This document shows, piece after piece, positions 50,401 to 61,890 of a DNA stretch of 64,000 bases. Source of the DNA: Pseudisothecium myosuroides (taxonomy: Eukaryota > Streptophyta > Bryopsida > Hypnales > Lembophyllaceae); NCBI GenBank assembly GCA_951799445.1, contig OX637288.1:34017288-34081287 (forward strand), given 5' to 3'. Under the pieces are notes generated by a model. The model searched no databases, had not been told where the DNA came from, and was given only the letters and a program-made list of their open reading frames with translations. How positions within the stretch are numbered: the first letter of the stretch is position 1; each line of letters starts with the position of its first letter. The position numbers were made by a program, and so were the translations under genes.

Positions 50401-52430
50401 GATTCATCCCCTGCAACTAGCAGTTTTCAGCCTGGTACTTCTCAAAATAAAATAATACATCATCGATGCATTATAAAAACAGAGGTCAGCAGGGAGAAAA
50501 AAAGTATTGAAGTTGACGGCTGTAAGCACAGAAGAGGTGGACAGAAATCATTACCAGCAACAGAGTACTGATACGAGCAACCTCCTGGGGATGATATCTG
50601 TGATCACATTAAGAATTTGTACAGTTTGCACTCCTATTGAACAGTTGACAAGAACGGTTCAAGCAGAGCAATCTCATTTTGATGTGACCAAACTCTGAAG
50701 GTCTTCAAGCTCATCAAATATTCCAAAGTTGAATAAGACAGCAACACAGTACCAAGGACAAAATGATCGACAACAGTCAATCTTTTGAGGATACAATCCA
50801 ATTTTGATGAAAAGCTGCTCAGATGGATAGTAGCCATAATAACGGCGGGCCTTCACCAAGCTACAACTGTGCACATGCTGCTTCTTTGCTGCGTTGCTAC
50901 TAACTAGCTGCATAGCCAGAAGAGCAATTTATTAACCAAGTGGAAGGAATAAGCATACTTCACAATAGCTGCTAGCGTATGGAAGAACAATGGACGACAC
51001 AGCAATTCGCGGCATCCACTACAAAACAAAGTCATCAGGTTCAACACTATCATTATCCACGTTTCGTAATGCAAAGTTTCAATTAACAAGGAAAGCATGT
51101 ACAATCCCTAGATTTTCAGAATGACCTTTCCGAAAACCCGATGTTCACTTTTATTCCGTTTGTTAACATATGCACAAAATGCATAAACCTTAGCTTGAAT
51201 GCACCTGCTCAAGTAAATGAGCTGACGAGAAGGCAAGCCCACCATTCCAGAGTATGAATTGAAGTCTCCTTGATTTATATATGGTAGCGACTAGTGAGGT
51301 AGGTACAATTCTAACTATATCCAAAAAACGACTAGGCATTGAGAAGTACCTTCATAGCTTTCTCGATTGCTGAAGCCAGACACCGCACATACGCAAGAGC
51401 TAGAATCAGACGACACACATTCAGTAATTAGAGAAGCACCCAAACCAAAACCAAAAAGAATAATCCAATTCAGTCACCGTGTTCTTGTGCTACCAAAGAC
51501 TTCTGAGGCACTTACCATCACTGATGTCTTGAGGGAGGTCATCATCGTACGGCACATAGAAGTAAGGAAACACCTGCATCAATATGCCGAAATACACTTC
51601 TCAACATGTAAAAATAATACAAAGAAAATACGAATTCAAATACCAAACAGACACAAACTGAGGATACTAAAACTACTAGGAACCTGATTCTGTCTCTATA
51701 ATGATCCCTGTTACCAAGAGCACCACATCAGTTCATACCCTTAGCTGGCCTTCAACTAGCATGTAAGCATGAATTTGCCGCTCATCATTGTATGGAACTG
51801 GGGTTGTCAACTGCCCCTTCAACAATAGTCTACAACCTCCAACTTTGAATGGTTGCATAAGAATTATATTCATAGTGATAAAAATTTAGACCGCCAGAGG
51901 GTTAGGTTCTTGTAAAAATTATACCCAAAAGTGATCTCTCCACAGCCCTATACTAATTATCCCAACCAAAGTACGCTCCTACATATTGATTAAAATACTT
52001 AAATTGACGGAAGGGACCTCCTCTACCCTACAAGTCATAAATTGAGCTGCAAATGAAAGAAAGAAAGAACGCATCCACTCACCTGATGCAAATGTAAACA
52101 AGCCTTTTGACCAGCTGGTGTCGCTCCATAAATCCGCACAACTGGAACCTCATTCACAGTACGACCTAAACCACCAAGTTCAAGTCAATCAGAAAAACAT
52201 AAGGAAGAGAAACATGGTTTCCTTCATTTCCAAACAAAGACTGTTGTCTTCAAAAGAAGCGACACAAGCTCACCTTGGAACTTCGAGTAGCAAACGTCCA
52301 TGCCCGGGAGCGGGGCTGACAAATAATACTCCAAGCTCACAACTCGCAAACTGAACATGGGTGCTCCCTCTTGCGAGCCCGACTTCGTAGTCTGCACAGC
52401 AGGACTTGGCGGCGTTCCCTCGATCGCCAT
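38449..52430 (-). CDS. REV3: DNA polymerase zeta catalytic subunit REV3
   Basis: Twenty-two coding exons join in frame to 2,694 residues: 52274-52430, 52083-52165, 51516-51573, 51350-51399, 50795-50907, 50555-50597, 50214-50282, 49578-49953, 49394-49485, 48625-49044, 45166-48220, 44309-45012, 43971-44177, 43725-43882, 42525-43146, 42071-42217, 41606-41881, 41340-41447, 40956-41161, 40348-40651, 39141-39791 and 38449-38634. The enzyme extends DNA past lesions in the nucleus with REV7. The N-terminal family B domain ([28 protein letters not shown]) is followed by a long acidic disordered region (residues about 490-1700). The polymerase core has DFQSLYPSM (SLYPS 2150-2154), [10 protein letters not shown] and YGDTDS (2310-2315). 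CysA is C2589/C2592/C2603/C2606 and CysB, the usual Fe-S site, is C2635/C2638/C2651/C2656. Oddities are a GC donor, a stop-free intron and intronic MITEs. Confidence 0.93.
38711..39035. mobile_element. family E MITE in REV3 intron 21
   Basis: It begins GTAGAGGATACTAAAACCGT and shares the whole of its interior (for example 'ctacaacctccaac.ttgaatgg') with the copies at 39977, 43158 and 51657. The right end is worn. Confidence 0.65.
39977..40312. mobile_element. family E MITE in REV3 intron 20
   Basis: It starts TAGAGGATACTAAACAGT and ends near 'tatcctatacc'. It lies in the same orientation as the other three copies and is diverged. Confidence 0.65.
40652..40955 (-). other. REV3 intron 19, GC-AG type
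   Basis: The donor reads GACAG|GCAAGC and the acceptor GACGCAG|CATG. The intron splits the Ser codon of YGDTDS, so the catalytic motif depends on its use. It contains the worn right end of a TTAA-type MITE (GGTCCTTTAGGGG then TTAA at 40884-40887). Confidence 0.8.
41312..41367. repeat. 33-bp tandem duplication across a REV3 splice donor
   Basis: Two identical 23-bp copies (41312-41334 and 41345-41367) lie 33 bp apart. One is the end of exon 18 and the other the start of intron 18, so the intron begins with a copy of coding sequence (SLDQKVL repeated in frame). Confidence 0.8.
42310..42475. mobile_element. decayed family D MITE in REV3 intron 15
   Basis: The right part ('ttatcaatcaaattgacc...accatgaaatc...gtccttaacc') matches the right end of the 48315-48509 and 49086-49304 copies. 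The termini are worn. Confidence 0.4.
43158..43507. mobile_element. family E MITE in REV3 intron 14, best-preserved copy
   Basis: The 350-bp element has imperfect inverted ends: GGTAGAGGATACTAAAACCG left, against GGTAGGGTTTACTATTTCCG as the complement of the right end. It starts only 11 bp from the exon 15 boundary. Confidence 0.7.
45013..45165 (-). other. REV3 intron 11, 153 nt, in frame and free of stops
   Basis: Donor GATG|GTGAGT and acceptor TTGACAG|TG are good consensus sites. The length is a multiple of three and the read-through contains no stop. Retention would insert 51 very hydrophobic residues into the disordered region. Confidence 0.75.
48315..48509. mobile_element. family D MITE in REV3 intron 10
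   Basis: The 195-bp element has ends CCCCTACAGGACCAAG and CTTGGTCCTCTAGGGA, flanked by GTAA and TCAA (both one base from TTAA). Confidence 0.65.
49086..49304. mobile_element. family D MITE in REV3 intron 9
   Basis: The ends are CTCTACAGGACCAAG and GAGGTCCTTTAGCGG followed by TTCA. The interior matches the neighbouring 48315-48509 copy. Confidence 0.6.
51657..52033. mobile_element. family E MITE in REV3 intron 2
   Basis: It starts with GAGGATACTAAAACTACTAG and ends near 'gacggaagggacctcctctacc'. It shares the interior order of the 43158-43507 copy. Confidence 0.6.
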
Positions 52431-53694
52431 CCTCACACACTCTCCTTCAATCGATTTATGATTTCACCACATCACAAAATCCCTAATTCACAGAGTCTGC
52501 ACACAGGGCGGCAATCCAAAGTGGAAGAATCCCAAATACAGAATCAATACTAGAGCAATTGCCTCTGGAAGCGATAAAACATTCAACACATCTTTTAATA
52601 CATACAAGTCAATCACAAACTTGAGTAACAAGCTCGAACATGATACCGACCTCGTAACCTAGAACAAGAAAAAAACAGAGCCGCTCCTCGTCACAAACAA
52701 GTCAAATCAAGTCACAAATTTGCCGCAACGCCGGAATCCAATGTTTGGAAATCTTCTTCGGGAAGCTACAAGCGAGAAATCAAACGCAGCAATAGTGGAG
52801 TCCCGGAGTGAGCCTTGTAAGGATGGCTTCTCTCGGAAGCTGCAAGTTGTTGGGTTCCCCATTAGAGTTTCTGCACAACGGTCCTCTTCAAAACAGAGTT
52901 ACAATTTTTTTTTGCAGAAACAGAACAACGTTGTTGTGATGGGAGCCTGCAGTTCCGGCCATCGCTGATCTTCATGAGATGAGATGCTGTTATGCGAGAG
53001 TGATAGAGCTCGGGCAATGATCAGCAAAACATGGTTTCAGAGAATTCGGGTGCAAATGAAGGCGGTGAAGCTCTGGAGGTTGATTGTCGGTGACAATCAT
53101 AGAGATTCAAAATATTTGTATGTATCCTGAAAATTAGGAAATTTTTAGGTGAAACCTTCACTAATTACAACTGACTATTATTAAACATGTATTATTTTAT
53201 TCAATGTTATTGGCAATTCTATGTGGAGATTTCAATGCACTTCGACATCTATTTTTTAGACTAAGGTAGTTTGCTCTTAAAGCGACCATTTAAGCCTACC
53301 TAACTCATTGTTGATAATAATAGACATTTCTTTGTAACATATCACTTAGTCCTAGATAGAGGTCACATTTAGAATAGACTACCTTGTGTATGAATAAGTT
53401 GTGAATTTTCAAAGTATTGGCTCTAGGTGTACCCAAAATCAATGGTATGCTTTCCATGTTTTGGTTGTGTACATTTTGTGTAATCGGTATCTAGGGAAAT
53501 TTAAATACTTCTTAGTTTAAATATAGGTGTTACATTTTGGGCAATGTCGATTGTAGGTGTACATTCCTTAATGTGGTGCAAGTTTAAGTTTGATCCCCCG
53601 ACATTCTTTAGCTTAAAGAAGCCTATCAAAAATAATATGAATAAATATATAAAATTATCGTTTCACAAAATTATATATATATATAAATGATATC
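52431..53694. promoter_or_regulatory. upstream region of REV3 and adjoining AT-rich DNA
   Basis: The first about 550 bp are richer in GC and hold short frames on the plus strand without known content; they probably contain the REV3 promoter and 5' UTR. From about 53.1 kb the sequence is AT-rich and featureless. Confidence 0.4.
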
Positions 53695-53698
53695 TTAA

Positions 53699-54600
53699 CC
53701 CCTAAATGTTCAAGGCCTTTTCTGAGTTTCTAGGAATTTGCTCTATATTGAATAAAAAGCCAGCATTTTGATACCTACGTTATAGCAATTTTTTTTAATT
53801 GTAACCATACAAATTCACACTAGACATATTAGAGATCACATAGGAAAAGAAAACACAACAATATCACTTATGGATTGAAAGATCATAATGTTTGATCATG
53901 AGGGTGTTAAAATTGCGAAAGTGATTTGAAGTCTTTCAATCCTCTTTTCACATGTCAAATCTAAAAAGTTAGTCACCAAAAAAATATGAGGTTAAAGGGC
54001 CTAACATGCATAACTCCAATCAATTTATGGCTTATCAAAATCTATTCTACAATTTTTTAAATGAATTTCTAATGTGATTTGTTTTCCAAGATCTAGTATA
54101 TTTGAAGCTCAATTCTAAGAGTCCTCAACACTACAGAAAGTCAAGATTGCAATGGACACCCTTGCATAAAATCTTGAATTCAAAAATCATAATCAATAAT
54201 TTTCAAAGTTGAATTTTGATGCTAAAACTAAACTTTAAATGGATTTTTCAAAAATATAAACTATTAAAAAGAGGGTTGCTATTATGTGAACATAGGAGTG
54301 TGAGTCCATGAGCCTAGAATACTACACACCTATGATATAGGTATACCATAGAAACCATCTATGATTATAGGGTATATATGTTACAAATATCCATATTGTA
54401 GGTGTTTATGATACATACACCTTCTATAGTGTGTGGTATCTATATTGTAGATACCTATATTGTAGGCTCAATGCTCACAAGCTCGCATTCTTGGAGTCAC
54501 ATACTAGCACCATTGGTATTAAAAATAGGAACTTCATTAGGTTTTATTTAACTTCAAAGTATTGTTGACACCAAAATCTGGTGCCTCAAGCATTCAAGGG
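53699..54600. mobile_element. TTAA-flanked MITE, family C, copy 3, with nested insertion
   Basis: It starts CCCCTAAATGTTCAAGGCC and ends GCCTCAAGCATTCAAGGG. TTAA lies on both sides (53695-53698, 54601-54604). It is in the same orientation as copy 1 and is interrupted at about 54272-54527. Confidence 0.75.
54272..54527. mobile_element. nested MITE with long imperfect inverted ends, possibly Mutator-like
   Basis: The left end (GTTGCTATTATGTGAACATA) mirrors the right end (TGACTCCAAG...TCACATACTAGCACC). The flanks TATTAAAAAGAGG and TATTAAAAATAGG look like a 9-13-bp duplication, the size made by Mutator-like elements. Confidence 0.5.
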
Positions 54601-54604
54601 TTAA

Positions 54605-55646
54605 TCACTTGACATTCCCCTTCTAAACTATATATTATATTTAATCTAAATTAGTTTAAGACAAAGTCTATCCTCTAATAAGGGTACATAGATCTTGCCT
54701 CACATGTACTATCCTATTGATTTTCATTGGTAGAAAAGAAGTATTCGAACACTAAGAAATAGTGTAAGAGCTTAGTGCCAAAGGCCCATATAGGCACCCA
54801 ACTAGTATCTATATTGAGTGAGCCTTTAGCACTACACTCTCACACTAAGATAAAAACATGTAAAAGCAACAATTTAGTTGGTCCCACTATCTCAAAAATC
54901 AAGTGCCAAAAAAAATTGAAGAGATTATTAGCGCCCTAAAGAAAAATACATCCTACATGATTTTGTAATTTTCCAACACTTTAATCATTAGGAAAATAAA
55001 ATGAATGCTCAAAGGGCTTGTTTCAATAGAATTCATAGTCCTTTTGAAAGATAGTGACCAGGGCTTTTTTTTTTGGCAAAATTTCGCCAGATTCCAACTT
55101 CCTCTGACAGATTTCCGCCACTCTGCCTGGCTCCCTCCAAATATTCACCAACAAATGGAGGCCAGAGAGGGACTCCATTGTTCATCTACAGTGCGAAAAA
55201 AAAAAGCCCTGACAGTGACCATTGTTCATCATCAATGATGAATAGTGGTCACAATAAAAAGATATTAAAAAATTATAATTATAAATTTAAAAATATTTAA
55301 AAAATAATTCAAAAATAGCATAATGACATGGTTGTACTAATGGCACATCAGATTTGAAAATTCTATTATTCCATATTTTGTTTAATATTTTTTTTTTCAA
55401 TTTTTCAATTTTTTTTTCAATTATTTAATTGAATTGTCTCATCTAATTAGGTCCTATAGTTCACTGATTGAAAATGCGCACACACACAAATATATATATA
55501 TATATATAATTTTTATTTTTCGGTCGGCGTTCCTTGCTATTCAAGGACTCACAGCCCTTACGAGGGCTCACTTTTTTCCCAATGAATATTTACAAAGTTT
55601 CAAAATTGAGAACATAGGATATCCTATACATAACCCTAGACTCACT
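54605..55646. other. AT-rich intergenic DNA with small repeats
   Basis: About 54757-54850 is a short inverted repeat (AGTGCCAAAGGC / GCCTTTAGCACT). About 54620-54800 matches 21225-21345 in reverse. A (TA)n run lies near 55492-55508. No gene is seen. Confidence 0.5.
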
Positions 55647-55650
55647 TTAA

Positions 55651-56571
55651 CCCCTAAAGGACCGTTGTCCCTTTGGGGAACAAATGCGTTTATAGGCAGG
55701 TACCTATGGGCTGAAATTTTCTTCTGATTTTTTGAAATATTTTTTGGAGGTAGAAAAGTTGATTAGCTTTGTAGGAATATAATTTTTGTCACAACCAATG
55801 CCCGGGAACAACAATTATGACCAAATAAGCTCAAAACAGGGGACGGGGGGCAACCCGGGCAGCAAAAAGGAATTTGCAAAAATTTGATTTTTGTTCTTAA
55901 TATGTTTTTTTTCTCATAGATTATATTTTTGTCTATCTAAAAAGCTTTGATTCATTTCATTTAGATTTTTTATGAGAAAGTTATGGACATTCTTGTTTTT
56001 CGGGCAGTTAGAGCATCTTCTTGAAAAAAATAACTTGTAGGATTCATTTCTGAATGCAATTTTAAATTATTTTTTTTTGCATGGTTTATTTTACTTGCTA
56101 GAAAAATCTCACCATTGGGATTTGTGCATTTTAATTCCATCTAAAATATATGAATATTTTAGATTTTCCTTCTATCTTGTACCTACTTCTACTTAACAAC
56201 TTTCTTAAGAATGACAATTAAGTTTTTTTGAATTTTTGTTTTTTTCCTAGACTCTCAACTCAATTCTCCACTGTAAAGATTTAAAGCTCAAAACTTTGTA
56301 GTGCAAAAATTTTAAGTTAAGAATGTTCAAAGTCAAAAAATCTAGTCCCGCAATGTGCTGAAAACTTGTTTTTTCCACTTTAAACGCAAATATCTTGCAA
56401 TCTTTGCGGTCAAAAATTCTGAAATTTTTTCCACACTTTTTCATACTAGTTAGGTGTAACACCCTAAAATTAGATATGAAAAAAAAAAAAAAAAAAAAAT
56501 TTAACTCTTTGCTATAGAAATGGCAGTTTTCAGTGTTTTTAGGCAGAAAAAAGGCCTCGGTCCTTTAGGGG
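55651..56571. mobile_element. piggyBac-like MITE, family A, copy 6
   Basis: This 921-bp element runs from CCCCTAAAGGACCG to CGGTCCTTTAGGGG. TTAA lies on both sides (55647-55650, 56572-56575). A pure A-run near 56480-56500 suggests a young or slipped tract. Confidence 0.85.
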
Positions 56572-56754
56572 TTAAATAGACACCCTTAAAGCACAAAATG
56601 CCTTAACTCTCATTAGTTGCATCTAAATAGATGTTATTTGATTTTGAGTCAAAATGTGTTCATTGTAGCCCATTTTTTAGGTGACGAAGAACAAAAAATG
56701 ACGCTTGTAGGTCTTTCTACCTTCTCTACTATTCCTCAGCTTGTTTTTCTTTAA

Positions 56755-58009
56755 CCCGTAAAGGACCAAGCTGCATTTTTTGGCAACATAGCAATTTCGG
56801 GCAGCTCACTATGAATGGAAATTTTATTTTTTTCTTTGAAATTTTCACACAACATGGGGAAGAGGTTTTTCTTTAAGAACCACTAATTTTCATAACTTTT
56901 GACTATATAATTAAAAAGTTATTGTATGATATGTAACTTTTCTCCTCTATTGGGTAGCCTGGGCAGACAAAAGATATCAATTTTTGAGAAACAAAAATTT
57001 GAAATTGATGCATAAGATTTACATAGATGTGGAAAGCTTTGAATCATTCCATTTTGATGAATGAGAGGAAAGTTATGAGGAGTTTTAGTTTGTAGGCAGT
57101 TATGGATTCTCTACTCTAAAATAAACTTTGAAGTCATTTATTTCACTCAATTTTCAATATTTTGGAAAAAAAAAAATATTCATAGGATGTAGATTGTTTA
57201 TTACAACATTACAACCATTGGGATTGGCATTTTTCAATTCTATAACTAAATTCTTAAAATTTTTGTATTTTAACCCCTAAAGGACCGGAGGGGTGTCCAG
57301 ATTTCTAAAATTGTGAAGATTTATTATAAAATGCAATTTAGAAGAATATTTTAATGATGACTCTCAAACAATAGTTGTAAAATGCTATTTACTTTTTGAG
57401 GCTAGACCTCCCGATACCTTTTGATTATAGAATATTTGCAAAGCAAAATCTTCATAATCAGAACCATAGAAATGTTAAAAAAACTATTATAAGAATCTTA
57501 AAAGAAAATTGTGGATGAAAAAACACATTTCGGTGAGTTTGGGATGTGTTTCTGTTCATTCATTGTTCAAAATTTGCACTCATGGTCCTTAAGGGGTTAA
57601 AACATTCAATACAAACTTCTTTGGCTACTTACTTTATTTTCCCAATATGTTGTACAATTCCAAAATGATCTGAAATTTTTCAAGCATGTAGCCAAATTGC
57701 CTTGAATAATGATTCCAAACAAGCACCACCATTTTTGACATTTTTTCATACAAATGTGACCTTGTAAAGTGCAGCTGCCTTGTTTTTTGCAGGGCCAAAA
57801 AAAGGATTTTTGTCAATTGAAACGTTAATATCTTGCAATCTACAAAGTAGAAAATTTTGAAATTTTTTCTACATTTTAAAACTAGCTTAATACAAGATCA
57901 TATGGTTAGATGTGTCTAAAATTGTTTTTTTTCCTAAAATTTGGTAATTGTATTAGAAATGACAATTTTGAAGTGTTTTGGTGAAAATATAGTCAAGGAA
58001 CTTTAGAGG
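56755..58009. mobile_element. TTAA-flanked element, family B, copy 2, hosting a nested element
   Basis: It starts CCCGTAAAGGACCAAGCTGC after TTAA (56751-56754) and ends AAGGAACTTTAGAGG before TTAA (58010-58013). Without the nested 323-bp element it is about 930 bp. It has the same general order as family A but a clearly different sequence. Confidence 0.75.
57274..57596. mobile_element. 323-bp TTAA-flanked element nested in 56755-58009
   Basis: It starts CCCCTAAAGGACCGGAGG and ends ATGGTCCTTAAGGGG. TTAA lies exactly on both sides (57270-57273, 57597-57600). It shows that such elements also insert into each other. Confidence 0.8.
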
Positions 58010-58644
58010 TTAACCAATTCACAGTATTTTGATATTTGAATTGTGTGATTAGCAATCGGTATAATCAGAGACCTATGAGGGAAATAATCCCATATTCATT
58101 GTCAAGAAAAAGACATGTACTTAGAGAAATAAATAGTGTGAGTCCGCAGTCCAAAAAATCTATGATGTTTTGGAAATTTGTAAAATTAAACAAATGAATA
58201 TTGTAGTTGAGCTAATATTGCTAACCAACTTACAAACATAGTTGAAACATTGTAATATTAAAAACATCTACTATATTATTGAATTTTTTTCTACAACAAA
58301 TTCACTTAGGTAGTAGAAATACTATAAACTATTAATGAATATAATTTAAGTACGTTGTCAACTATATTCATCAGTTGTATTCATCAATTAGAACTTTGAC
58401 TTTTTGAAGTTGTGGATTATTGAATTATTTGCTTATACTTGATTATACAATGCTAAAATTTCTTGTATTTTTTAAATGATGCCACATTAAATGAGGCCAT
58501 GATACATTTTAAAAGAACATTACCATATATTAAACTTGTTAAGTCTATGTAGATGTATGCTTATGTTGCAATGAAAAAAATTTGTAGGGAATTTGTTTTA
58601 CTCAAAGGAATTTGTATTGATAATATCTCCATCGCGTTAGTATA

Positions 58645-60042
58645 CAGTGGGGTCCCAATCAAAATGGCGTTTTCGAAATCGCAGGGAAGGGAATTTCAGA
58701 CCTGCCAACTTTGACAGCCTCCCGAGGGCTCAAAAATTGGTCTTTGACCGTGAAATTTTTATCACAACTTCATATTTAAGTTAATTATATGTGTGACAAA
58801 TTTCAAGGCCAAATGATTTACACAAAAATAAGATATTCAAAATCTCCCAACATGTGTAGCCGTGAAAAAAATTTCACTACTGCCAACTTTGACACCCTCC
58901 CAAGGACTGAATTTTTTTTCTTTTTCTACGAAAGTTTTGGCATAAGACCCTCTATATGTTGATTACATGTGTGAAAAATTTCAAGTCCAAAAGACCCCCA
59001 CAAAAATAGATATTCAAAATCTCCCAACATGTGTATTTGTGAAACAATTTCACTACTACCAACTTTGACACTATCCCAAGGGTTGAAAAATTGTTTATTT
59101 ATCATGAAACTTTTATGATGAAATCATCTCTATGTTAATAACATATGTGCCAAGTTTCAAGTTCAAAAGATCCACACAAAAAAAAATATGCCAATTCTAC
59201 CAACATGTGTAGTTGTGAGGAAGAAAATTTCAGCCCTTGGGATAGTGTAATTTTTTGGGTTAAAACTTTCGCATGGATGTAGAAAGTCATTCTCACAACT
59301 ACACATGTTGGTAGAATTAGAATATCTTTTTTTTGGTAAATCTTTTGACCTTGAAATTTGGCATACATTTTATCAATATAAAGATGATCTCATGCCAAAA
59401 ATTTCATAGTAAAATGTATTTTTTCAGCCCTTGGGATAGTGTCAAAGTTGGTAGTAGTGAAATTTTCCTCACAACTACACATGTTGGTAGAATTGGCATA
59501 TTTTTTTTTGTGTGGATCTTTTGAACTTGAAACTTGGCACATATGTTATTAACATAGAGATGATTTCATCATAAAAGTTTCATGATAAATAAACAATTTT
59601 TCAACCCTTGGGATAGTGTCAAAGTTGGTAGTAGTGAAATTGTTTCACAAATACACATGTTGGGAGATTTTGAATATCTATTTTTGTGGGGGTCTTTTGG
59701 ACTTGAAATTTTTCACACATGTAATCAACATATAGAGGGTCTTATGCCAAAACTTTCGTAGAAAAAGAAAAAAAATTCAGTCCTTGGGAGGGTGTCAAAG
59801 TTGGCAGTAGTGAAATTTTTTTCACGGCTACACATGTTGGGAGATTTTGAATATCTTATTTTTGTGTAAATCATTTGGCCTTGAAATTTGTCACACATAT
59901 AATTAACTTAAATATGAAGTTGTGATAAAAATTTCACGGTCAAAGACCAATTTTTGAGCCCTCGGGAGGCTGTCGAAGTTGGCAGATTTGAAATTCCCTT
60001 CCCTGCGATTTCGAAAACGCCATTTTGATTGGGACCCCACTG
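58645..60042. mobile_element. 1.4-kb foldback element with arms of almost 700 bp, TA-flanked
   Basis: Left end CAGTGGGGTCCCAATCAAAA is mirrored at the right end, with TA on both sides. The arms stay complementary almost to the centre near 59230-59290. Each arm holds about three tandem units of about 170 bp with 'cccaacatgtgta' and 'ccaactttgacac'. TA flanks and CAGTG ends point to the Tc1/mariner/pogo group. A transcript would form a very long hairpin. Confidence 0.8.
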
Positions 60043-61169
60043 TACAACAAGTTATTCACATGAAATAAAATCCCTTGTAATTTGTTTGTCAAATTATGAA
60101 TTATGATGTCTATGAAGATTTAAGTCCGGAATATGGATTTCTTAAATTCTAGCTACACTATTATGAGTCCTCATTGGATTTTTTATGTATATATCTTTTG
60201 AGAAATGACATGTACTTCTATGTACATATACACATACATACATATGGGCTAAGAAAAAAAATTCAAGTACATCAGTTACAGTAAATAATTAATGAGATTT
60301 TGTAATGTTTAAAATCATTTATTCAGTGAAACAACCTAACTAAAATTAGTCCACTTTTATTTCACCAATACTAGTCCTATATATACCTCTAATTTTTATT
60401 TATTGCAATGGAAAATAACCATGTATCAAGACTTTCAAGGCATTTGTTTCAATATTCAACTTGTTTCTAATGACCCAAGATACCTTAGCTAAAATGTACA
60501 TATAATATAAAACATATAAATCACAATTTTTTTGAAGTTTTCATCAAAAGTGGATATGTTATGTGTGATTGATACACGAATTTGACAACTAATTTTAATT
60601 ATTTCCCAAATCTATTTCAAAGCAAGTCACTTTGGCAATTCACTATCAAGTACTTGAATATTTTTGTATTTGGTTAAAATTTAATTACCCATTTTTTATA
60701 CTTCCTGGCCAATGATTACAAAATGGATGCATGGATCAGTAAGGATTAAAAATTCAATATAGGCTTTGAGTTTCTATATTGAAGTTTGAAATACTTGCTC
60801 AATAGTAATTAGATTATTACATGTACAATGTTTCAACCACTTATGTGAACCAACTACAATATAAATGGAATAGTATTTTAAATCTTAAAATTGTACAACG
60901 ATATAACCACCTAAATTGGTAGCAATAATAAATCAATAGCATATAAGATGTTTTTACCTTTATAGTTTATAGTGTCTCAAATACCTGTGAGACCTAGCTA
61001 CATTGAATAATAGCTTGGAAATAATTTAAATCAATTTAATTCTATAGTGTTTCAAATATCCAAATGTAATAGATAAAATTTTACTAAAATAGTAGTTTAG
61101 GTATTTCTCACTAACTATGTTTTGACCACCTAAGTGAGTTTGTTGTAGTAAAGGCTCAATAATATAGTA

Positions 61170-61560
61170 GATGTTTTTAATTTTAGAATGTTTTTAATAT
61201 GTCTGTAAATTGTTTGGCAATATTAGTAAAAACTCAATGATATAGTAGATATTTTTAATTTTATAGTGTTTCAGCTACATGTCTACAAAACTATGTAAGT
61301 CAGTTGGCAAATGTTTTTAATTTTACAATGTTTCAATTGTGTATGTAAGTTGCTTGGCAGTAGAAGTAAAAATTCAATGATAGAGTAGATATTTTTAATT
61401 TTATAGTGTTTCAATTTAGTATTTGTATAGCTGTATTAGTTAGTTGGCAAATGTTTTTAATTTTATAGTATTTCAATTCCATATGTAAGTTGGTTGGCAA
61501 GTGTTTTTAAATATTACAAAGTTTCAACTATGTATGTACATTAGTTGGCTCAACTACAGT
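61170..61560. repeat. diverged tandem array, unit about 65 bp
   Basis: The phrases 'tttttaattttatagtgtttcaa' and 'tatgtaagttggttggcaa' recur about six times at variable spacing. The left arm of the large inverted repeat has only one or two units. Confidence 0.55.
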
Positions 61561-61890
61561 ATTCATTTGTTTAATTCTATAAATTTCCAAAAAATCATAG
61601 ATTTTAAAATACTTTGATTGATTTGTGTAGATTTATAAAATCTTATAGATTTTAGAAGATCATAAATTTTTGAAGATATGAAGAATTTGAGATTTCAATC
61701 ATCTTACAATAATTTTGAATGGCAAAGATATGAGATATTTTTTGGACTATGAACTCACCCTATTTATTTAATTTCTCCTAAATTTCTATTTCTTGACAAT
61801 GAATATGGGATTATTACCCACATAGGTCTTAGATTATATGGATTGCAAAATATCCAATTCAAAACATTGTTTCAAACATTGTGGATTAAT

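Larger units (their letters stand above)
58020..61890. repeat. large diverged inverted repeat enclosing a foldback element
   Basis: 58045-58200 is mirrored by 61550-61850: the runs 'ataatcccatattcattgtcaag', 'agtccaaaaaat' and 'aaacaaatgaat.ctgtagttgag' occur in reverse complement in the same order. The right arm is longer because it contains an array of about 65-bp units near 61170-61560. It may be a large foldback transposon; no ORF is present. Confidence 0.6.
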
